Part shown: piece after piece, positions 43,801 through 53,979 of the stretch | How the letters are laid out: every line of letters starts with the position of its first letter | Position numbering within the stretch: position 1 is the stretch's first letter | Assembly: GCA_046349635.1 (NCBI GenBank) | Contig: JAXMBX010000036.1 | Span: 1 to 54,531 of the forward strand | Direction: 5' to 3' | Length of the DNA stretch: 54,531 nucleotides | Source of the DNA: JAXMBX01 sp046349635 | GTDB taxonomy: Bacteria; Planctomycetota; Planctomycetia; Planctomycetales; Planctomycetaceae | Program-made: the position numbers and the translations under genes | Notes under the pieces: generated by a model | Databases searched by the model: none | What the model saw: only the letters and a program-made list of their open reading frames with translations | What the model was told of the DNA's origin: nothing

Positions 43801-45198
43801 TCAGAACAAGCGGTTGTAGCCGTTCAACGCCGCCACGCGGTAGGCTTCCGCCATGGTCGGGTAATTGAACGTCGTATTGATGAAGTACATCAGGTTATTC
43901 GCCGATCCCTGCTGCGCCATGATTGCCTGGCCGATGTGGATAATTTCGGAGGCATTCGCGCCGAAACAGTGAATCCCCAGGATCTGCAGCGTTTCCCGGT
44001 GAAAGAGCATCTTCAACATCCCCACCGTCTGTCCGGTAATCTGGGCACGGGCCAAGCTCTTGAACAACGCATGCCCCACCTCGTAGGGGACGCTCGCGTC
44101 CGTCAACTGCCGCTCCGTCTTCCCGACACTGCTGATTTCCGGACTGGTGTAAATCCCCGTCGGAATATCCTGCACGAGCGCCCGGTCTGAAATCCCATCC
44201 ATCATATGTTTCGCGGCGTATCGCCCCTGATCGTAAGCCGCGCTCGCGAGAGACGGAAAACCGATGACATCGCCCACGGCATAAATATGCGGGAGATCCG
44301 TCTGGAAGTCCGCATTCACCTTCAGGTGGCCGCGATTATTCGGCGTGATGCCGATCGCTTCCAGCCCGATCCCGTTGGAGTTCCCGTCCCGCCCGTTCGC
44401 CCACAGCAGAATGTCGGTCTTGATCTGTTTTCCGGATTTCAGGTGGAGGATAACTCCATCCGCACACCCTTCAACTTTTTCGCACTGTTCCCGGTGCCGG
44501 ATCAACACTCCCCGTTCGCGCAGGTGATATCCCAGCGCGTCGATGATCTCATCGTCCAGAAACTCCAGCAGTTTCTCGCGTGTATTGATCAGGTTCACCT
44601 TCGTGCCTATGTTTTTGAACATCGACGCGTACTCGCACCCCACAATCCCCGCCCCGTAGATCGTCATGGACTGCGGCGTCGAGGAGAGGTCCAGGATCGT
44701 ATCGCTATCGAAGATCCGGGGATGCTTGAAGTCCACGTCGGCAGGCCGATGCGGCCGCGACCCCGTCGCCAGGATGAAATTCTTCGCCGCGATTTTCTGA
44801 TGGGCCCCGTTGTTCTCGGTCACTTCCACGGTGTTCGCATCCAGGAACACGGCGTTTCCCGAAATCAGATCGACGTGATTCCGGTCATAAAAACTCCGCC
44901 GCATATCCACCTGTTGCTCGATCACCGAGCGGGCACTGCGCCGCAATTCCGGGAACCCCAGGTTGACGCTGATCCCCATCTCCCGGAACAGACGGTTGTT
45001 GTTGACTTCGGTCATCTGGAAGATCGAGGACCGCAAGGCCTTGCTGGGAATTGTTCCCCAGTGGGTGCATCCCCCGCCGATCTTGCTGTGCCGCTCCACC
45101 ACGGCCACACTCTTCCCCGCCTTGCACGCCTGCATGGCCGCTCCTTCCCCGCCTGGGCCGGAGCCGATGACCAGAACATCATATTCCCGATCTGCCAT
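43801..45198 (-). CDS. sthA: Soluble pyridine nucleotide transhydrogenase
   Basis: FAD enzyme that passes hydride between NADPH and NAD+, balancing the two pools. 465 residues with the FAD motif VLVIGSGPGGEGAAMQA, then GGGCTHWGTIPSKALR. In SthA the disulfide of related dehydrogenases is replaced by this CxxxxT arrangement, which separates it from lipoamide dehydrogenase. The NAD motif is TIYGAGIVGCEYA, and YAVGDVIGFPSLASAAYDQG closes the FAD site. AGGAAGG lies ten bases before the ATG at 45198. It follows ald by about 45 bases on the same strand. Confidence 0.95.
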   Translation of the reverse strand: MADREYDVLVIGSGPGGEGAAMQACKAGKSVAVVERHSKIGGGCTHWGTIPSKALRSSIFQMTEVNNNRLFREMGISVNLGFPELRRSARSVIEQQVDMRRSFYDRNHVDLISGNAVFLDANTVEVTENNGAHQKIAAKNFILATGSRPHRPADVDFKHPRIFDSDTILDLSSTPQSMTIYGAGIVGCEYASMFKNIGTKVNLINTREKLLEFLDDEIIDALGYHLRERGVLIRHREQCEKVEGCADGVILHLKSGKQIKTDILLWANGRDGNSNGIGLEAIGITPNNRGHLKVNADFQTDLPHIYAVGDVIGFPSLASAAYDQGRYAAKHMMDGISDRALVQDIPTGIYTSPEISSVGKTERQLTDASVPYEVGHALFKSLARAQITGQTVGMLKMLFHRETLQILGIHCFGANASEIIHIGQAIMAQQGSANNLMYFINTTFNYPTMAEAYRVAALNGYNRLF

Positions 45199-45243
45199 TT
45201 TCAATCCTTCCTGGAAGTCCTCGTGACCGCAGAGGTGTCTGAT

Positions 45244-46326
45244 TTAGGGTTTGTATTCTTCGTAGGGGAGGCGAAACGTTTCCGAGACCGCCTTGTTCGT
45301 CACTTTCCCCTGATGCATGTTCACCGCATGGGCCAGCCCCGGATCCTGGGCACATGCCCCCGCCAGCCCCAGTTTCGCGATCTTGAGCGCATACGGGAAT
45401 GTGACATTACACAGCGCATAGGTACTCGTCCGCCCCACCGCACCGGGCATGTTCGTGACGCAATAATGCACCACTCCCTGCTCGATATAGGTCGGCTTGC
45501 TGTGCGTCGTCGGGCGGGATGTCTCCACGCAGCCTCCCTGATCGATCGCCACGTCGATAATCACCGCTCCCGGCTTCATGATCTTCAGATCGTCTGCCCG
45601 CACCAGTCGCGGCGCCCGAGCCCCTTCGATCAGCACCGCACCGATGACCAGATCCGCCCGCGAAATCTGATCCAGAACGTTGTGTCGGTCACTGAAAACC
45701 GTATTGACATTCGGCATGATGTCGCCGAGATATGCGGCAGCCGCGTCATGTTGATATCGAGAATGCTGACGTCTGCCTGAAACCCGGCGGCAATCCGCGC
45801 TGCGTTCTGCCCCACGATCCCCCCACCCAGAATTGCGATGGTGCGGCGGCACGCCGGGGACTCCCCCCAGCAGAATCCCACCGTCCTTCAGTGCTCCAGG
45901 TACTTTGCTCCCTGCTGAATGCTCATCCGCCCCGCCACTTCGCTCATCGGCGTCAGGCAGCAGATCCGGGGGCCACGCAACAGTTTCATAAGCGACCGCC
46001 GTCACCCCGGAATTCAGCACCGCCTGGCAGTTACTCACTGGCCGCGAAATGGAAATAGGTGAAGACAATCTGTCCACGACGCAGCAGCGGCCACTCGCCG
46101 CTAAAGGCTCTTTACCTTGATGATCATCTCGGCATGGACAGTTCTTTGGCCGAGGAACAATCTCAGCACTTGCCGCGTAGTCCTCATCAATGATTCCGCT
46201 ACCAAGCCCCGCGCCGCGCTCCACCAGGACCCGTTGCCCGGCGGCGATCAGATCTTCCACACCGGAGGGAAGCAGCCCCACCCGATATTCATCCGACTTG
46301 ATTTCGCGGGGAACCCCGACGATCAT
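45244..46326 (-). CDS. ald: Alanine dehydrogenase, multiply frame-disrupted
   Basis: Ald interconverts L-alanine and pyruvate plus ammonia with NAD. The N-terminus (MIVGVPREIKSDEYRVGLLP) and the C-terminal half (DIMPNVNTVFSDRHNVLDQI, GAVIIDVAIDQGGCVETSRP, HYCVTNMPGAVGRTSTYAL) are excellent matches. The middle (about 45720-46180) needs at least five frame changes: MIIKVKEPLAA, WPLLRRGQIVFTYFHFAAS, TIAILGGGIVGQNAARIAAG and ADVSILDINMTRL, the NAD-binding core, each appear in other frames. The total length remains a multiple of three. All expected segments can be found, so I read this as an intact gene with local sequence errors, although true decay is possible. AAGGAACG precedes the ATG. Confidence 0.85.
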   Translation of the reverse strand: MIVGVPREIKSDEYRVGLLPSGVEDLIAAGQRVLVERGAGLGSGIIDEDYAASAEIVPRPKNCPCRDDHQGKEPLAASGRCCVVDRLSSPISISRPVSNCQAVLNSGVTAVAYETVAWPPDLLPDADERSGGADEHSAGSKVPGALKDGGILLGGVPGVPPHHRNSGWGDRGAERSADCRRVSGRRQHSRYQHDAAAAYLGDIMPNVNTVFSDRHNVLDQISRADLVIGAVLIEGARAPRLVRADDLKIMKPGAVIIDVAIDQGGCVETSRPTTHSKPTYIEQGVVHYCVTNMPGAVGRTSTYALCNVTFPYALKIAKLGLAGACAQDPGLAHAVNMHQGKVTNKAVSETFRLPYEEYKP

Positions 46327-46527
46327 GGTTCGTTCCTTCGCACTTAAGTTCGCGTTCCGGTCACTCTGCGGTTTTACCCGGTGGATTTATCCGTGCGGCT
46401 TTGCCCGGTGCGTTCACAACTTCTTGTCTGGCGTGCATTTGAGCAGACGAAGGCCATTCTCGCAAGTAAAGCCTTGCTCTCCACCGGGACAGACTTCCTG
46501 AACTCACCAGTTTCTCTCACGCGCACC

Positions 46528-47203
46528 ATGTCCACTGACGTCATCCAACAGATCGGCTCGCCGACACGCCGCAACGGGACATGGCGCATCTCTCAATTTT
46601 TCTTCGTCGGGTTCATTACGATCTGGTTAAGGCCCGTCGTCCGTGGCTTGGAGAATATCCCTGCGTCCGGCCCCGGACTGATTGTGGGAAACCATCAAAG
46701 TTTTCTCGACCCACTTCTCTTCGCGGCGTTCCTGCAGCGCCCCATCAGTTACCTCGCCCGCGACAGCCTGTTCAAGATCCTGATCATAGGCTGGTTTCTC
46801 CGCCAGACATACGTCATGCCCATCAACCCGGGCGGCTGCCACCACCGCCGTCATGCGTCAAACCATCGCTGCGGCTCAACGCCGGGTTCCTGTGCGGCAT
46901 CTTCCCTGAGGGAACCTGCAGTGCCGATGGAACCGTCGATGCCTTTAAGCCCGGGTTCGTGGCCCCGTCCGCAAGACGAATGTCCCCATCTTCCCCGTGG
47001 GAATCGCCGGCGCAAACCGCGCCTTGGGCCGGGGAAGCTGGTTCGTGAAGCCTTGCCGAGTCAGCATTGTGTACGGAGAACCGATCAACGCGGAGACCGT
47101 CCAGACTCAACTCGGCTTAGGGGACGACCGGGCCTTCGTCGAATTTGTCCGCCAGAAAGTGATCGCCTGCCAGCAGGAGGCTGAAGCATGCCTCCGAAAA
47201 TAA
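46528..47203 (+). CDS. plsC: 1-acyl-sn-glycerol-3-phosphate acyltransferase, frame-disrupted
   Basis: PlsC-type acyltransferase that makes phosphatidic acid or a related lipid at the inner membrane. The catalytic H(X)4D motif is in VGNHQSFLDPLL, after the membrane-binding helix QFFFVGFITIWLRPVVRGL. The second block GIFPEGTCSADGT and the terminal VGIAGANRALGRGSWFVKPC are in different frames, with AATTAVMRQTIA in between. At least three frame changes occur near 46832, 46890 and 46965. All pieces of a roughly 225-residue enzyme can be found. An upstream frame from 46381 does not look real. The stop overlaps the next gene's start by 16 bases. Confidence 0.82.
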
Positions 47204-48663
47204 CCTTTCCATTGATCGTCTTTTGCACTCTGACATCACTCGGTTGTCAAAACCAGACGCCCCCTCCCACTCCGCAATCCCCCACAACTGCGACACCATC
47301 CTCTTCGCCTGTTCCGCAGGAACCTCCTTCAGAACCGGCCTCTCCCCAAGCACCGGCCTCTCCCCAAGCACCGGCGGCTCCTCAAGAATCAGCGGTGGCA
47401 AAACCTGACTCTCCTCCCAAGCTAGCCTCGCCATGGGAAGCTCCGGAGGAATCAAAACTCGCGGAAGTCGGCATCCAGGCCTTCACTTCGCGACACCTTC
47501 ACCTGTTCACGGATCTTCCTGCCGAGGCCGCCAGGACGCTCCTCCATCCCGCCGACCAGTTCTGGGAGTTTCTGGAGCAAACACTCGGAACCGAAATGCC
47601 GTCCGGCCTCTCCTGGACGAAAGGCCCGGTGCTCGCTTATCTGATGGAAAAAGAGTCCACTTTTTCCAAAGCAGGCCTGATCCCTGAGAACACTCCCCGC
47701 CACCGCGCCGGCTGGCACCTGGACCAGGGGGTCTGGGTTATCAACCCCTCCACCGACTACTTCCGCCGCCACCTCATTTTTCACGAACTCTTCCACGCGT
47801 TCTGCAATCGCCGCCGCATCCGGCTTCCTCCCCCCTGGCTCGACGAAGGCCTCGCGGAATTCTTCGCCACACATCGCCTGGCCGGAAACTCGATCCAGTT
47901 CGGCGTCATCCCGCGCGATCGTGAAGAACTGGAAGACTGGGGGCGGATCCACCTGATTCATCAGGAGGTCAAGAAAGGCAAGATCCCCACAATCGAGCAG
48001 ATTCGCCGCTGGACCTCGAAAGACTTCCAGGAACTCCCCACTTACGCCTGGAGTTGGGGCATGCTCTGCTTTCTCGACCAGCATCCCCGTTATCACTCCA
48101 TTCTCTGGGGCTGGCTGAAGAACTGGACGCACTCTCCCCCGCGACGAGCCGATTTCAACCAGTTGTTCTCTCCGACCTTCGAAGCGGAATGGCGCCTCTT
48201 CGGCGAAGAACTCGACTATGGATGGGACGGATCCCGTGCCGCCATCGATTTTCCGGAGAATCCTCCCCCTGCTTTGACGGATTCTCAACAGACAAAGATC
48301 CTTGCCGACCGGGGTTGGCAACTCACCCACTGGTCTCTCTCTGCCGGGAAGACCTATCACCTCCAGGCGACCGGACAGGCAACTCTCGCCAGCACGACTC
48401 GCCCTTGGACCAGCGAACCTGACGGCATCAGCTTCCGTTATTACCGCGGCCGTCCCCTGGGGCGTCTCCTCGGCCGCCTTCTCACCCGCACGCCTGAGGG
48501 CGCATGGCGCTTTGGTCCCTCGTTCTCCGTCGGCAGCACGCTCGATTTCAAGCCCCCTGAGGACGGAGTTCTCTATCTCCGGATCAACGATGCCTGGGGC
48601 GAACTGCAGGACAATCAGGGGAGTTACAACGTGACTTGCGCTCTGGAAGCCTCCGCTAAGTGA
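47188..48663 (+). CDS. DUF1570-like gluzincin lipoprotein (putative metalloprotease)
   Basis: 491 residues. A signal peptide ends in SLGCQNQ, an imperfect lipobox. A Pro/Ala/Gln/Ser-rich linker (about 25-85) includes the repeats PASPQAP. The zinc site is HELFHAF (HExxH), followed after about 20 residues by WLDEGLAEFFA with the third ligand Glu, the gluzincin arrangement seen in DUF1570 and related families. The last 130 residues look like a beta domain. The protein probably sits on the outer face of a membrane as a peptidase, although the substrate is unknown. It overlaps plsC at the start. Confidence 0.82.
   Translation: MPPKITFPLIVFCTLTSLGCQNQTPPPTPQSPTTATPSSSPVPQEPPSEPASPQAPASPQAPAAPQESAVAKPDSPPKLASPWEAPEESKLAEVGIQAFTSRHLHLFTDLPAEAARTLLHPADQFWEFLEQTLGTEMPSGLSWTKGPVLAYLMEKESTFSKAGLIPENTPRHRAGWHLDQGVWVINPSTDYFRRHLIFHELFHAFCNRRRIRLPPPWLDEGLAEFFATHRLAGNSIQFGVIPRDREELEDWGRIHLIHQEVKKGKIPTIEQIRRWTSKDFQELPTYAWSWGMLCFLDQHPRYHSILWGWLKNWTHSPPRRADFNQLFSPTFEAEWRLFGEELDYGWDGSRAAIDFPENPPPALTDSQQTKILADRGWQLTHWSLSAGKTYHLQATGQATLASTTRPWTSEPDGISFRYYRGRPLGRLLGRLLTRTPEGAWRFGPSFSVGSTLDFKPPEDGVLYLRINDAWGELQDNQGSYNVTCALEASAK
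47334..47387 (+). repeat. 18-bp tandem repeat in the Pro-rich linker
   Basis: ACCGGCCTCTCCCCAAGC occurs twice without change (47334-47351 and 47352-47369), then a diverged third copy begins ACCGGCGGCTCCTCAAG. The unit encodes six residues of the type PASPQA. The exact copy suggests recent slippage and possible length variation between strains. Confidence 0.88.
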
Positions 48664-48807
48664 TTTTCTCTGCGTCACTTGCGAACAACTCGCAAAAACG
48701 CCGAAAAAAACTCAAGTTTTGGCCTTGTCCAGTTTTGGGTGATCCATTACACCTCCCGCACCATTCTCACCCACACTCTCAATCTCTCTCACGTCAAGGA
48801 TCTTGTC

Positions 48808-48978
48808 ATGAAACGCTTCGCCCTGCTGCTGGCTTGTCTGGGACTCATCTCCACTGCTGTGGGCTGCTGCGGAACCGGATGTGGTCGCCCCATGATGGGC
48901 ATGGCCGCCCCCTATAGCTCTGCCATGTACACCCCCACCATGACCGCCGCGGCCCCAAGCTGCTCCTGCGGGTATTAA
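48808..48978 (+). CDS. Small Cys/Met-rich lipoprotein
   Basis: 56 residues with a good signal peptide (MKRFALLLACLGLISTAVGC) and a lipobox-like AVGC. The mature part holds the motifs CCGTGCGRPMMGM and SCSCGY: six Cys and several Met in about 37 residues. AAGGA lies eight bases before the ATG, so the start is well supported. The Cys/Met content would fit metal binding (for example copper) or a disulfide-rich surface peptide, which is inference. I know no named family. A terminator follows at 49.05 kb. Confidence 0.7.
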   Translation: MKRFALLLACLGLISTAVGCCGTGCGRPMMGMAAPYSSAMYTPTMTAAAPSCSCGY

Positions 48979-49045
48979 AAGACACAAACTTCTGCACCCG
49001 GGCGCGTTCTCGTCTGTTCTTCGCCCGGTCGCAGTCCGTCATAAT

Positions 49046-49080
49046 AAAAAAGCCGGCCCAATCTGGACCGGCCTTTTTTT
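49046..49080. terminator. Bidirectional rho-independent terminator
   Basis: A run of A, then GCCGGCCC-AATCT-GGACCGGC and a run of T. The stem is a 7 to 8-bp GC-rich hairpin with one mismatch, and it works on both strands. It lies between the small lipoprotein gene and the convergent cytochrome-like gene. Confidence 0.88.
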
Positions 49081-49102
49081 ATGCGCGGATGATACTCCGC
49101 GG

Positions 49103-49519
49103 CTACTTCTTATGCTTGCTGTGGCACGCGCCGCACGACCCCGTCATCGTCTTCATGGCGGCGCTCGCTTTCTCAGCGTTCTTCGCTTCCACGGCCGCCA
49201 GCACCTCTTTGCTCCCCTCGCGCAATTGCTTCACCGCGTCCGCCCAGTCCTTGTCCGGGCAGCGACCGTCATCCATCAGGATATAGCTCGCCTCATTCAA
49301 CAGAGCCGCGTGCATCGCCAGCGAGTCCCACCCCTTGTCGTCCGTCGGCGGAGTCTTCAATCCTTTTCCCAGCGCCCCGCAGTTCGGAAACACCAACCCC
49401 TGCATCAACTGCTTGGTCTGCAGCGGCCTCGACTTCCCTTTCTTGATCTGCCCTTCCAAACCCAGCGAACCAACCAACACCCCTAGTACTGCCGCAGTGA
49501 TCGCAACGCGCACCTTCAT
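49103..49519 (-). CDS. Cytochrome c'-like (class II) secreted protein
   Basis: 138 residues with a signal peptide (VRVAITAAVLGVLVGSLGL). Like cytochromes c' and b562, it is predicted to be mostly helical with one heme-binding site close to the C-terminus: GSCGACHSKHK carries CxxCH. The helical body includes LLNEASYILMDDG and DAVKQLREGSKEVLAAVEA. It should carry or bind electrons or gas in the periplasm. The ATG at 49519 is preceded by GGGGAGAG; a longer frame to 49576 lacks a site. It lies downstream of the DUF1501/PSD1 pair, which also has heme motifs, on the same strand. Confidence 0.85.
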   Translation of the reverse strand: MKVRVAITAAVLGVLVGSLGLEGQIKKGKSRPLQTKQLMQGLVFPNCGALGKGLKTPPTDDKGWDSLAMHAALLNEASYILMDDGRCPDKDWADAVKQLREGSKEVLAAVEAKNAEKASAAMKTMTGSCGACHSKHKK

Positions 49520-49676
49520 GGAAGCTCTCCCCGGTGAAATGTGAAGAATGACCTGAACCGCCACAAACATGGACAATATAGTCCATATTATCGCCTAAAA
49601 TACCGGCTCTCATCCGGGAGTCAAACATTTTCCCGCGGAATCCGACTTTGGAAACTCTTCTCGCAGGACGAGCGGA

Positions 49677-51097
49677 CTACGCCATCAACTCCGGAACGAT
49701 GTTCCCGTGCACGTCCGTCAGCCGGAAATCGCGCCCCGCATAGCGATACGTCAGCTTTTCGTGATCGAAGCCCAGCAGCTTGAGCAGCGTCGCATGCAGG
49801 TCGTGAACGTGGACTTTCTTCTCCACGGCCGAGAACCCGAACTCGTCTGTCGCCCCGTGCACATGCCCGCCGCGGACTCCCCCCCCCGCCAGCCACATGC
49901 TGAACCCGTAATGGTTATGGTCCCGCCCCGTCAACTGCGGCATTTCCGCCGTCGGGGTCCGCCCGAATTCTCCACCCCACATCACCAGCGTCGTCGCCAG
50001 CAATCCCCGTTGTTTCAGGTCCTTCAGAAATGCTCCGATCGGCTGGTCCCATTCCTTCGCCAACTTGCGATGGTCCTCCACGACGTTGTTGTGGTTATCC
50101 CAAGGCTGGAAATTTCCGCTGTACAACTGGATGAATCGCACGCCCCGCTCAATGAGCCTGCGGGTGATCAACAGTTGCCGTCCGTGCGTTCCACTGCCGT
50201 ACATCTCCTGCGTCGCCTTGGTTTCCTTGCTGATGTCGAACGCATCCGCCGCTTCCATCTGCATCCGGTAGGCGAGTTCGAATGTCTGCAAACGTGTTTC
50301 CAGCGCCGCTTCTTTCTGCCGTTCTTCGAGATGCTTTTCATTCAGCTTCTTGAGCAGATCCAGTTGCCGTCGCTGGTCGGGCTGCTTCCACTCCGGATTG
50401 CGGATATTGGCGATCAGCTTGTCGATCTCCGTGTGCTTCGAATCAATGTATGTCCCCTGGTAGGCCCCAGGCAAAAACGCCGACCGCCAGTTCTGCGCCC
50501 CCGTCACGGGCAAGCCTCCCGGGCACATCGCGATGAACCCAGGCAGGTTCTGGTTCTCCGAACCCAATCCATACGTGATCCACGATCCGAAACTGGGACG
50601 GGGCTGCCGTCCTTCGCCGCAATTCATCAGCCACAGCGAAGGCTCATGATTCGGCACGTCCGCGTGCATTGACCGGATGATGCACAGATCATCCGCGCAC
50701 TCTGCAGTTTTCTCGAACAGCTCACTGATCTCCGCCCCGTTCGCCCCGTACTTCTTGAACTTGAACGGCGAACCCAGTGCCCCGCTGGTTTTTCGCTCTG
50801 TTCGCAGATTGGTCGCCGGCAAAGGCTTCCCGTGATGCTTCATCAGCAGGGGCTTGGGATCGAACGTATCGACCTGTGACGGCCCACCGTTCATGAACAA
50901 ATGCACCACTTGCTTTGCCTTGGCCGGCAACGGCGGAGCCTTCGGAGCCAGGGGGTTGATTCCTTCCCCCGCACGGACGAAACCCGCTCCGGGATCAGCC
51001 CGCCGCAACACCTCCATCAGCCCCCAGCTGCCGAACCCCATCCCGGCCGCGCGAGCATCTCTCGACGGGTGACCGGTTGTGTCAGATTGATGTGCAT
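49677..51097 (-). CDS. DUF1501 family exported protein, one frameshift
   Basis: DUF1501 proteins are sulfatase-fold (alkaline phosphatase superfamily) proteins found in large numbers in planctomycetes. The N-terminus MHINLTQPVTRREMLARAG is a Tat-like signal with twin Arg; it lies one frame away from AGMGFGSWGLMEVLRRADPG, with the break at about 51050 where one G seems missing (the span is 3n-1). The body includes HLFMNGGPSQVDTFDPKP, GLPVTGAQNWRSAFLPG, TLVMWGGEFGRTPTAE and GRDHNHYGFSMWLAGGGVRG, all of family type. The role is unknown, but the gene is nearly always next to a PSD1 gene, as here (12 bases apart). Confidence 0.9.
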
Positions 51098-51109
51098 ATT
51101 CCGTCGTCC

Positions 51110-53979
51110 TCAATCCACGTATGCAAACTCATTCGTCAGCAGCAGCACTTGTGCTAGCTGACGCCACGCCACCTCCTGGTCCGGCGCTCCCTTTCACGAA
51201 TTCCACCGCATCCTTGCTCTCCTCGGTCGAAGGATTGCGACTCAATAACCGACGACAGATTTCCTGGACTTTCGCAACAGGTTCACCAGCCTGTGCCACG
51301 GAAGGCCGGGCTACGGTCTTCTGGGCCAGTTCCAGCAGGAACGGGTTGTTCATCAGAAAAAGGGCCTGGGGTGCCACGGTCGTCTGCTCCCGCTGTGGGC
51401 TGGTCGTGTCCGGACTGGATAATCAAACGTCCGCAAAGTCCCGGCAACGCCTGCCTATCAATGTAACCATACAACGTCCGCCGCTTCGAGAATGGTGTCG
51501 CGAACAGATCCACTGACGCTCCCCCCACCTTCGCGTCCAACTCTCCTGAGGCAAATAACAATGAATCCCGCAACGCTTCGAAGTCCAGCCTGCGGCGGTT
51601 CATGCGCTACAGCCATTTGTTCTCCGGGTCTGCCTGTGTCCTCCGGTCGCAATTCAGAGGTCTGACGGTACACGGCAGAGAGCACGATCTGACGATGTGT
51701 CACTTCAGCGACCAGCCCGCCGCCATGAATTCGCTGGCCAGGTAGTCCAGCAGTTCCGGATGACTGGGAGGTTCGCTTCGGGTCCCAAAGTCTCCCGGCG
51801 TCTCAAATCCGTTTCCAAAGTGCTGCAGCCAGACCTCGAGTCCACGATCACCCCGCCGTCAATGGATTCCGTGAATTGGCAATCGCCTCCGCCAGTTGCA
51901 ACCGTCCGCTTTTTGACTCCGGAATCGCGCCGGAAAAACCCGCGAATAACACCGGTGTCTTGCGGGGGACTTTCGGCCCCCGATTGTTCGGATTTCCCCG
52001 CAGAAACACATACGGCTCGATCATCACCGGCCCGTCTTCCAGCACCATCGCCCGCGGGGGAGCCGCCGCGGCAGTGGTCATATGCGTGTAGACTTCTTCC
52101 GCAGGTTCTGCAGTCGTTCCTGTGCCGACCGCTCCGGGAACAGGTTCAGATCATCCAGCGATCCTTCCATGACCTGGGCGGGGGCATCAGGTTCATACAT
52201 GAATCGCCGGAGTTCTTCCTCGGCCGCATCCGCGAAACCCTTCGGCACCAGTGTCCCCGAATCCCGCCCCTGCTTGACTGCTCCACTCCACAACATTTCC
52301 AGGCGGGCAAAAACACGCTGATAGACGCCGGCGACCGCTGCCAGATTCGTCAGCCGTTCCCCTCCCAGCGCTCCGAGAATCGCCGCGTTCGGTCGCGGCG
52401 TCACGTCGGTGGTCAAATACTTTTGGACGAGTTTCGTGGCCGCAGTTTCAAAATCCTTTTCCGGGAGATCTGCCAGCTCATGCCACAGCAGAAACACCGG
52501 CTCGCGGGCTTTCTTAGACTTCTCCAGGTATAACTGCCATCGCAGTGCCATCTTCGGGTTGATGTCCTTGACGTCGCTGAGCAGCATGAAGTCATCCACC
52601 CGAGGCTGCTTGCGCAACTGGTCTGCCGCCAGCAACGAATCTCCCACCCGTTGCCGCGCGGAGTCTGCCAGTTTCTGGTATCCCTTGTGGTTGAAGTCCT
52701 CCAGATCCTTCTTCCGCTTCACTAACTCCGCCTGAAACTTCTGATATTCCGGCGTCAACGCGGCCTGTTGAAACTCCGGCGGCACGTCCGGCTCCTGGCT
52801 GCTCTCCAGAATCCCATACAGGCTGTAATAGTCCGCCATCGGCAGCGGATCGAATTTGTGATCGTGGCAGCGGGCGCAACTCATCGTCAGCCCCTGCAGG
52901 CCGCGCATGATGGTGTCGATCCGATCATCCAGGACGTCCTGCTGGTTGTTCATGAACCGTCCCCCGACCGTCAGAAATCCGAGCGCCCGGAGCGCCTTGT
53001 CATCCTTCCGGTCCGGCAACTGATCCGCCGCAATTTGCTCCTTCACGAACTGGTTGTAGGGGAGGTCGTTATTCAGCGACTCAATCACGTAATCGCGGTA
53101 GGTATACGCCCATGGATATTTGTTGTCCTGAAAGAACACATACCCCTTCGTATCCGCATACCGCGCGATATCCAGCCAGTACCGTCCCCACCGTTCCCCA
53201 TATCGAGGCGAAGCCAGCAACCGGTCCACCACCTTTTCAAATGCCTGCGGGGACTGATCCGCTTCAAATACCGCGATCTCCTGGACAGTCGGCGGCAGCC
53301 CATGCAGGTCGAACGTCACCCGGCGCAACCAGGTCCGTTTGTCCGCGGCCACGTTCGGCTTAAGCCGATACTCCTGCAGCTTTGCGAGGACAAACCGGTC
53401 GATGTTTGATTGGCACCAGCCTTGATCTTGCACGTTGGGTGGAACCGGATGCTTCACCGGTTGCAGTGACCACAATTCCTTGGAGAGCCGCGCAATCCCC
53501 TCGGTCGACGCAGGAGAAACATCACGGGAGGCATTCGCCGGCCACACCGCCCCCTGCTTGATCCACAACTCCAGAATCTGGATGGACTCTGCCGGCAGCT
53601 TTTCCTCCGGCGGCATCTCTAAGCCATCCTCGTGTTTCACGGCTTTGAGCAACAGGCTCGCTCCCGGATCCCCCGCGACCGCGGCAGCCCCCTGCTCTCC
53701 CCCTTTGAGGATCGCCTCCCGTGAATCCAGGCGCAACCCGGAGTGCTGCTTCTGAGCCCCGTGGCAACGAAAGCATTTATTCGCCAGCAGGGGCCGCACC
53801 TTCGTCTCAAAAAAGTGCAGCTTCTCGGTATTCGGATCCTCTCCGAACGCCCCGCCCCCGGCGGCCGACAGGCAGACTACCAGCCCCACGCATACCCTCT
53901 TCAGCACTCCTGTCGGGAATCTCCCTCGCAGCATGGATGCAACTCGCGTTCGGAAAGTCGAATAGAATTCTCTCATCAA
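51110..53979 (-). CDS. PSCyt1-DUF1549-DUF1553 (PSD1) protein, several frameshifts
   Basis: Very large secreted planctomycetal protein, about 955 residues if restored. A signal peptide (VCVGLVVCLSAAGGGAFG) precedes the PSCyt1 heme domain (LLANKCFRCHGAQKQHSGLR), then DUF1549 (LDIARYADTKGYVFFQDN; a second heme site is SCARCHDHKFDPLP). The DUF1553 part is spread over frames: EEVYTHMTTAAAAPPRAMVL, VWLQHFGNGFETPGDFGTR, HRQIVLSAVYRQTSELRPED, QALFLMNNPFLLELAQK and, at the end, QEVAWRQLAQVLLLTNEFAY with a stop at 51110-51112. At least four frame changes occur between 52090 and 51150. The pairing with DUF1501 is the standard arrangement. Electron transfer or carbohydrate binding is suspected but not shown. 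Confidence 0.88.

Noticed and set aside
44206..45780. A 524-codon plus-strand open frame opposite sthA and ald
   Set aside because: Both minus-strand genes match known families over their length; the plus frame has an Arg/His/Pro-rich composition typical of antisense reading in GC-rich DNA.
47452..48678. A 408-codon minus-strand open frame opposite the gluzincin lipoprotein
   Set aside because: The plus strand has a signal peptide and a zinc site in the correct order; the minus frame is antisense.
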